Below are positions 15,001-24,000 of a DNA stretch of 64,000 nt, one piece after another (position 1 is the stretch's first letter; the number at the start of each line of letters is the position of its first letter). This stretch comes from Paracentrotus lividus (Eukaryota > Echinodermata > Echinoidea > Camarodonta > Echinidae). The notes under the pieces were generated by a model. The model did no database searches and was not told the origin of the DNA. It worked only from the letters and a program-made list of their open reading frames with translations. The translations under genes were made by a program, and so were the position numbers. The DNA lies in the NCBI GenBank assembly GCA_940671915.1, contig CALNVZ010000649.1, positions 5,750,081 through 5,814,080 on the forward strand. The letters run 5' to 3'.

Positions 15001-18000
15001 CGCAAAGCAGAACTGGCTTACCCGAATTAAATGATTATTAATATCCAAAAGTTTCTGACTGGATCCTCGTGCAATCTTTCAACCAGAGCTCTCACGTACT
15101 GTTCTTTGCTTTTGTAGCTCTATCAGGAGTCATATGTCAGGATCATCATCTGTTCTATCCAATCTCATCTTCATTCACTATCATCATTAGAATGAGTTTG
15201 CAGACCCACTCTTGTCGGCCACAAAACACACATCATATTAGGTCTAATACTGGCATCTTCATGGCCTGTACATGTACATATATTATGTACATATATGTAT
15301 ACTAGAGATGTTCGGAATGTGGACTAAGACTTCTTTCAAGACAGAATACACATGTACATGTTGTTGTATAGCACTTGTCAAATTAGGGTCTGTGCATGGA
15401 GACTGTCAAGTAATGTAGGTATGATGCACAACTCAGGGTCTGAACTATCCATAGCTCAAGACTATGTATGTATCTTGCATGCACATGTACAATGTACAAG
15501 ATGTAGACCTTGTGTACTGTGTAATTTTTTGCAACAACCATTTAATATGAAGTTTCAACAATTTATGCAGTCTTGAGAAAAAAATTGAAAAGGTCTACAG
15601 CGAGGAAAAATGCCTTCCGACATTCCATATACATTGTAGCAACCTTAAACTCATAAATCATTACATGTACACATGTACGTGACTGTGAAACAGTTGCAAC
15701 ATAAAAGATGTACCAGCGATATGCATTTGGATAAAGTCAAAGATAAATTGATATGGCCTGGGTCAATCCAAACAATTCTTCTAAATGACGTTCAGTGATC
15801 TCCAGAGACAAAATAAATTTTGTGGTGACGTCTGTACAATTTATCTAGGCTAATGACCTATCAACACAACAGGCAACTCGGTATGGTCACGGCAAGAGTG
15901 CTCATTCACACAGCAAAGGTTTGATTATTTCATTGTAAATACATGTACATGTAGGCTACGTGTAGATACATTTCGAATACATGTAGAAAGAAACAATGAA
16001 AACTTTTCCCCCTTTTTATAGAGGGGGATGGGAAACTGGAACCAATGTACCTTCAAGTCAATTAATTAATTATAAAGCAAAAAAAAAGAAGAAGAAAATC
16101 CAAAGCCCCCCCCCCCCCCCCAAAAAAAAAAAAAAAAAAAAAAGGGAAAGAAAGATTTTTTTTTAGGCCTAATAAATAAATGAAAAATTATTACGTAATT
16201 TATTTTAAAATATCTCAATTTAAAAACATCACAAATTCAAAAACTATGCTCTGGCACATCAAAATCTTTGCTTAAGATTGACAAATTACATACACATACA
16301 TACATCTCTGGCTATGTCCATATTGTACATGTGTACATCATTGAAAATAGAATATTGATGGAATCCAAACAAACAAGAGATAGATCTCCATGACCCCCTA
16401 CGAGACTGACCATTACTACATCACTGTAAAATGATACAATATAGGAATGCTATCTATGCTCTCCCAGCAGGCCATTACCAGCCATGCATTCCAATGAATT
16501 TCAACTTTCATTATGACCAGCGGGGAAGTCGGCCTGGTTCAATGATCATGGAGAAATAGTCTGCAAGCAAATGATCAAATTTGACACTTTAAAATGTCAT
16601 GTCTATGGTGGAGACTAGCCTCTTAACCAACTCACCGTAAGTACTGTAAAATAGTACTTAGCCACATAACACATGTGAATCTAATCTAGTACTTCAGACT
16701 CTGCATTATGCACTGTGCCAAAACTCTTTTCTCCAAGGATTCAGAATGGATTATTTCTTTTACATATTATCATCATTCAGAGTTTTCATTTTGTACACCC
16801 CTTTTGCAAACAATGCTCCTTTAAACAATATTTCTTTCAAAATAAATTGTATATTCAAGTGCCGTTTTATGTGACAGGGATTCAAATCAAGAAAGTTGGC
16901 CCTCCAAACCACTCAGGGTAATGCCCACTTGACAGGTCACCACAGAAGAGTACATAAACACCATATGTAAATGTCGCAGCCTGGTTTGAGGGCCAATTTC
17001 CAAAAGGTTGGCCCTCTGAAACCAGTCCAAGCATGACCCTCTCAGCCCATAGACCGAGCAAATCAATGCACTTCAAAAAATGGTCAAATATTGGTAGATT
17101 TTTATCTGGTTTCAGAAGTGTAACCAGGTCAAGAGAGTAAATGTCACAAGGCTGATTTATTAGAGGGCCAAGTCAACAATATAAACATCAAAGGTCGACC
17201 CTCAAAACGAGTCTTGCAATTCATGAATATCAAGAATACACACACCAGACCCAAACACGATTTTATAGTCCCTGTAACGGTCAAATATTAGCTACGTCCA
17301 CACGACCAGTCTTAACGCTAAGTTGATCTCAATTAACTCGAGAATTATATTCTCGAGACTAACTAGGGGTTTACTTGGAGTTACATCACATAGGAGCATA
17401 TCCAGGGTTTTTTACGACCTCTGGAATTACCTGCGATTTAAAACCCTTCGACAGATCTTGAGGTTTAGTCACAAAATCCCAAGCAGTGGGTGGTCTGCTC
17501 TTGCGACCTTGTGTCTTTTACTGTTGGTTTTAATTTTTGAGGTTACGATACCTCAAGAATTATACAAGAACCATGCAGATTCCAACTCTGGGTTTATCAA
17601 TGTTTCAATTCTCAAGGTTACAAAACCTCACAAATTAAAATCCTGATGGTACCATGTGAACATAACTATTATTTGGTTCATATTCGGTTTTGGTAGTGTG
17701 GCCAGGGGTCATCTGCTACTTCGAGAGGCAATATTGCAAATAGACCTGTGTAAATATCACATCAAAGAGTAAAAAACTGAATGCAAATATTGGGCTAAAG
17801 AGGGATACTGAGGGGGCAATGGATAAATAAATTTCAATGCTTTGATTGCTTCATCAAAACACTTGAAACAGGAAAGATTGATGCAACCTGGAGTTGGAAT
17901 ACAGAAGGTGACAACTAATGGAAGCGGGTTTCGGTTAGAAAAAAAAAAAAATCACATTTCTCTAAATACAATTGTGTTTTGTCCATTTTCTCCTGGTCTG

Positions 18001-21000
18001 CTTCTCTGTCCTCTGAATCCTTCTCTCTGAATTTATCATCTGGGTCAGTGGCGGATGCAGGATTTTAAAATGGGGAAAAGGGGCCTTGCCCCCTGTGCCC
18101 CCGCCTTGATCCACCACTGTGGATGATAGCCAAACTTGGTATATGCATGCATAAGTTTATCAGAAGTAAAGTCATCTTAAAAAATAAAACAAAAAACATA
18201 AAAGACAAACAGACAATCAAAAACAGCACTAAATTGGGAAAACAAAGAATGAAATTGATCTTGTTAGTCCTTGATAACCATATGTGAAAAACAAGGTATA
18301 TACATGTTAAATTCAATGGACCTCTAATAAAGGTGTAATGAACATGTAAAATAAAACATAATGAAAAGTTTGGACTAACTTTACCTTTTTAAAAAAATGG
18401 AACTCGGAAGAAAACAATATCATCTTGCAGTTTGCTTCAAACCAAATGTCAGACCACGATTGAACATTTAGCATTAGAGCTGCACTAAATACCTTTCACT
18501 GAGATGTCGACAAAGTTGTATAATTTTGCCCAGATTATATCAGAACAAATGAAAAGATGTTATCTTCCTTACCATTGGTTTCTGATCGTTTGCATAGAGT
18601 CCGACTTTCCATCCTGGTGTAACATTGACTGCAGAAACAAAGAATCAAATAATAATAGTTAAAAAATATAAATCTAGCACTTTTTATCTGAGGATGCATG
18701 TGCTAATTATGCTACTCGCTCCTCGATCCTAATGCAATAATTGCTGTTTTGAGCATATACCATCAAATGTTGTTTGATTAGTGTGCTATTTAGTTTGCAG
18801 CATTTTGAACAAAATGAAAATAACAGTGTTATTGCTTTGCTGACAGGATAGGTAGACAACAAAAATACAAATAGGGTTTTGAATACCAGTTCAGGAAGCT
18901 GTGATGGGAGTACTGGCGAAGTGTTCATTTAAACCAGTTTCCTGAAACGGTTTAGGGGAAATCGGTTGAGGGTGGCGTTTCACCATAGTCATTCGTAAGT
19001 TAGGAACGACCCTACCAATGACTGGTGATCAGTTCTTGTGATAAATGATTTAGAATATGATGAATACAGGTCATTCATGAAGTAATTCACAACTTTAAGG
19101 ACAACTTGGTGGAACACCACCCAGGCAGGTTGATGAAAACAGGGTCAACGAGTTTTCAGCTAGAGAGAGCTTACCGTTAGCTGGACCCTGTGGCTGATAC
19201 TGCTGCTGTGGTGGTGGAGCCATAGCCTGCTGTTGAGGATACTGTCCTGGACCCTGCTGCTGAACATGCTGCTGTTGATAAGGCGGCTGAACTCCTTGAG
19301 GCTGCTGAACCCCTTGAAGCTGCTGTGGATACTGCAGCTGTTGCTGTGGCTGCTGCAAATGGGCTACACCATACTGAGGCTGTGGACCAAACCCGTGCAG
19401 CTGAAGGGGTTGGGATGGCTGCAGATCGGGCTGGAGGTTGGACTGGAGGTTGGGCGGATTGTTCGGCACGACCCAAGGGGGCTGCGTCACAGGCATACTG
19501 TTGATACCAGCCATAGGAGCGGGTGCACCTATACCTTGCATGACATACCCCTGGTTTTGCTGGAACGGTGGAGCGTTGCCGGGCATACCACCACCCTGTG
19601 TATGGGGAGAACAAATTTGCATGTCCGGTTAGACAATGAGGAATCATAGTCCATTATTATTGGACATCCAACGTGCAAGAACCAACTGCTTTATAAATTC
19701 TCACTTCTGAAAGACAGTAAAAAACTGGAATATGTTGTCAATGTCATACAACATCTCATCAATCAATAACCCCTCAACATTTAAACTTAAATTGACAAAA
19801 CCAAAGCTTGAATATAAACCCTTTCGGTTAGACCTCTGCCAAACACAAGATGAGTGATGTTCAAACAGGAGCTTTTCAACATGACCAACCTTGAAACCAT
19901 GAAACCTTCATATACAGTGCGTCCCAACAAGAACTACACACTTTTGACAAGGCCACCAAATTAAAAAATATTTGATTCTTGGGGAAAAGGCTTCTAGAGA
20001 TTCTGAAAATAAAGCATTCTTCAATGAGCAATGCCCACTTTTAAGAAGGACACAAAAAATAGCCTACAGGGGGGCGTTTCACGAAACCATGGACAAGTTA
20101 GTCATATCTTTATCCGCCAACCACGTAGTTAGCTCCAATCTTACTAAGTCGGTTACACGAAGTTCTTCCAAGCTAGACAATTTGTAATATCGATATTATC
20201 GGGGATGATATCATCGAGTAATAGCCTTAATCACGGTTTCGCTGATATTTAGAAATTGTGGTTTAGCAAAATTTTCAATATTATCGAAAATTGAAGTGAT
20301 AAAATCGGTCAATAACAGTATGAAAACTCATAAAATTATGTATAATTTATACATAATTAATGTGTATTAAAACGCACAATGTTCCTTACTGCATATATTT
20401 AGAAGGTGTCAATCATGAAATTAAAAAGACCACGTCAGAACATGAGATGGGTACCCCCGGATGCGCTAATTTGATAGTTTCGTAAATCAGACTATAAAAA
20501 AAGTATGCTAGCTGAAAATGGAGCTAGATTGATGTTTTTCCTAAATTTGTTTTTTGCTGACAAAAAGAAATCAATAATCATTGTAATTTTTAAAAATATA
20601 CATTCAAATTACTTATTAAAACTATTTTGGGACTAATGGATCGATTTTTACTTCCAACGTAGTCTTTAAGGGTCTCTTTTTATAGCTTTATGGTAGGCTA
20701 AATGATGCTTTCGCAATTTACTCAATATTATTTCTTGATTTGATATATTTTACTAAATTATTTCTTTATTGGATATAAAAAGTATTTAATGCGTTAAACA
20801 ACCATTTTTTCCCTGCATATTAGACCAAAATCCCGAGGTTTTTACATTCTATATGAACAAAAATGAGAAAATCAAGATTGTAGCGGCAATACAATTCGCC
20901 AAAACCGATGGCTCGCCATAAATTACGTTTGATTGACGTATCAGCGCTCACCAAAAGATTGACAGGGTCGGAGCTTGTCATAAAGTATTTAGTCAGCTTG

Positions 21001-24000
21001 TTGTCCTCGATCTTTGGCAGAGAGGGCTTCGTGGAACCCGCCTATGACAAGTTGCTCACTATCTCCGATTTAGTCAAGAAGTTAGACTTATGACGGCTTC
21101 GTGAAACGCCCTCCCGGTGCAGAATTTGCTATTCATAGTTTCACCCACCTGGGTATGGCATGCCAAGAAGGATTCAAATAAATAATGGAATGAATCAGCT
21201 AACAGAGTAAAAGATATATCAAAAGTCCTAAATAAACAATCAATATTATGCAAAATGTAGATTTTCACCATTTTGTTTTCATATCATTGATTTTTGCTCT
21301 GACTTCAGTTTATTTTTGTCTTTGTAAATGTAAGCCAATTTATTCCATTATTTCTTGAATCCTTCTTGGCATGTCATACCCAGAGGATAAATGAATAGCG
21401 AACTCCTGCGCAAGTTGTTTTTTGTGTCCTTTTTTGTGTCCTTCATTGTTCACTGAAGAATACGTTATTTTCGGAATGTTTGTGTCATAATGATAGTTAA
21501 GGATATTTAGCTGTACAAGGTACATTGTATCTCAACTTTTTCCCCAAGAATAATATATTTTCAATTTGGTAGCTTTGTCAAAAGTGGGGACGATCTGTAT
21601 ATGAGAAAAGGGAAAGAAAAACACCTTAACGCATGCCATGCAGCCAAAATGATATTTTGCGCCTTACTACGTGAAACCCCAGGCCCCATACCCACCCCTA
21701 AACCTCCATATTGAGGAGGGTTGGGAGTTCCAGTAAGGCGCAAAATATATTTTTGTCTTTATACTACAACTCACTTTTCTTTTTTTTTCTATTGGTATGA
21801 AGACACCAAAAATTCAGCAAATTTTTTATTTCTTACTTGAGCAGAGCTACCAAGTCTCACGCATTTTGAGTGATTCTCATGCATCTCACTTCCTCACGCA
21901 GAAACCCCACTTTCTCACGCAAAATAGAAAAAAGTGCCATTATTATAGATTTTTACCATTTTTTGGCCTCAAAACCCAAACTGTCGGCAGTCTTGTCGCG
22001 CATCAATCCCTGCGAGTGCGATCGTTATGCATGATAGCTTACTAGATCTACATGCGACATGTGCGCGCACCCCCTTCGTGTACACATTACTACTGCGCGC
22101 GCGAACATATGATAATGCGCGCCGGGTGAGCACTGCTTCCAAACACGATGCGAATAATGTCACACATTTTTTTTTTAACTTGGCACCTCTGTTTGAGTCT
22201 AAGTCAAACCCTCGGCGAATCACAACAAAATCGTACACGATTCTTGGTCGCAAAATGACTGAGGATACATGTAGAGTAAAACCACCAAATATCGGACGTT
22301 GTTAAATTTCAGACAAATTGGTCATCAACTCCCCCCAAACAGCTAATGAGCCCCGCACGGGAGGGTGACTTGCATGCATATGATAGATGGACTTACCTTC
22401 TATTGCACTGCAAACACAGTAGAGTCAGGTTGCTGCTAAAAAAATATCTTCCAGGGGTAAAATCCAGGGGTAAAATCCATAAATGTGATTTCCAGAAATC
22501 CTTATGACCCAGGTTAATTTTGGACTCCAAAAGATCGACGACCAAAAAAAATTCCAAACGGGAGATACGATCCTTGCTGGAAATAAACAGCTGAGATCAG
22601 GGCCGTCGCCAGGGGGGGTGCGGAGGGTGCGAACGCACCCCCCTTCAGAACAAAAAAAATGCAAAAGAGAAGAAAGAGAAAAAAAACAGGGATGCGAAAG
22701 AGGAGCAAATATATATATGGTCGTCGCCAGGGGAGGGGGTGCGGTGGGTGCGGGGGGGGGGGGTTACTAATCAGTCCCGAACACCGGCACCTATCAAGAC
22801 TAACCGGCGCCACTAAAATCGAAATGTGATAGAGTAAAAAGTTGTAGTACTTTGCTCTCCCGCTCCTTCTTTGGACATCATTTCCCTGCAGCAGCCGACC
22901 CATATCTCCCAAATTACGTAATTTTTCTCTCGCTTCGAGCTCGAAACTTTTTTTTCCTCTAAGGATTAGGCCTACATCTTCTTTTAAGTTAGAGTTACAA
23001 ATAAATTTGATAACTCCTAAATGCCTAAAGAAATGGCATTATTTTTATTTTTTCCAAGCGCGCTCTCCTATAGTTGTCTAATTCTATTACAAAAAATTAT
23101 CATCAATTTTAGGAGATGCTTTAGTCAGTTGCAAAAAAAGTTTTAACTGCCCTGCATTCAGGTCATTATAACAAAAAATGTTGGGCATGCATGTATGCTA
23201 TAAACTTTTAAAATAAAACAAACAAAAGCCAATGATTAATACTTCGTTTTCAGTTCTCGATCTACATACGATTTTCCGCTCGCGCTTCGCGCTCGTATGT
23301 TTACAAAAATTATCATCTTATTCAGAAAGGGATAGATTTATTACAAACATTAAATTTATAGACTATTAATGTGATTTTCATTCTCGCTTGGCGCTCGCAT
23401 TTTGTCAAAGGGCGGTGGTTATCACTCAGCTCCTAAAGGAATTTAACAAGAAGTAAGGGGCAAAATATGTGTGAAATACAATGCCTTCATGTTGTTATAT
23501 GGCAAATTTGCGGCTCGCGCTTCGCGCTCGCAACCAAAAAAATAAGACAATTAATAAACAAAATATTCTTTCTTCAATATTATTTGAAAGCTTTTGCCCC
23601 GCTACGTGCATGCTTAAAAAAGGAATTATCATTTCCCGAAAGGGACTACAATCATTTATATTGAACATTCTTAAATAAGATTTAATTTCGCTCGCGCTTC
23701 GCTTTCGCATTTTGTTAAAGGGCGGTGATTATCAGCTCGTGGGGGAATTTTAAAAAAGGTCATTATAAGGCAAAATTTCCAGCTCGCGCTTCGCGCTCGC
23801 AAGCCATATAGAAGACAAAGATCAAACATAGTACTCTGACTTCATCACGTTCGATCAAAAAGGATATACAGACATTTATTGAGACCATTATAAACAGACC
23901 TGTTAATTAAGAAGTATGGCGCACAATATGTGTAAAATACAATACCTTCATGTGGTTATAAGGCAAAATTTTCGGCTCGCGCTTCGCGCTCGCAAACAAA

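Larger units (their letters stand above)
11803..18572 (-). other. Zinc-finger gene intron 3 (6.8 kb)
   Basis: Holds MITE-A copy 3, a 213-bp foldback element and a truncated MITE-B copy (listed separately), a purine-rich GAGA tract (about 13,630-13,900), many ACATGTAC words (15,240-15,700) and a C/A homopolymer (16,108-16,143). At 18,050-18,115 a GTGGCGGATGCAGG word and CCTTGATCCACCACTG suggest a small transposon remnant. Nothing else is recognised at 12,000-13,900 or 14,600-18,000. Confidence 0.6.

Noticed and set aside
17280-17720. Possible element bounded by CGTCCACACGA and TAGTGTGGCC
   Set aside because: The inverted match is too short and imperfect to define ends.
19177-19647. Open reading frames in other frames and on the plus strand of the Gln-rich exon
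   Set aside because: They are by-products of CAG-rich repetitive codons; only the Gln/Pro frame has matching splice phases with neighbours.
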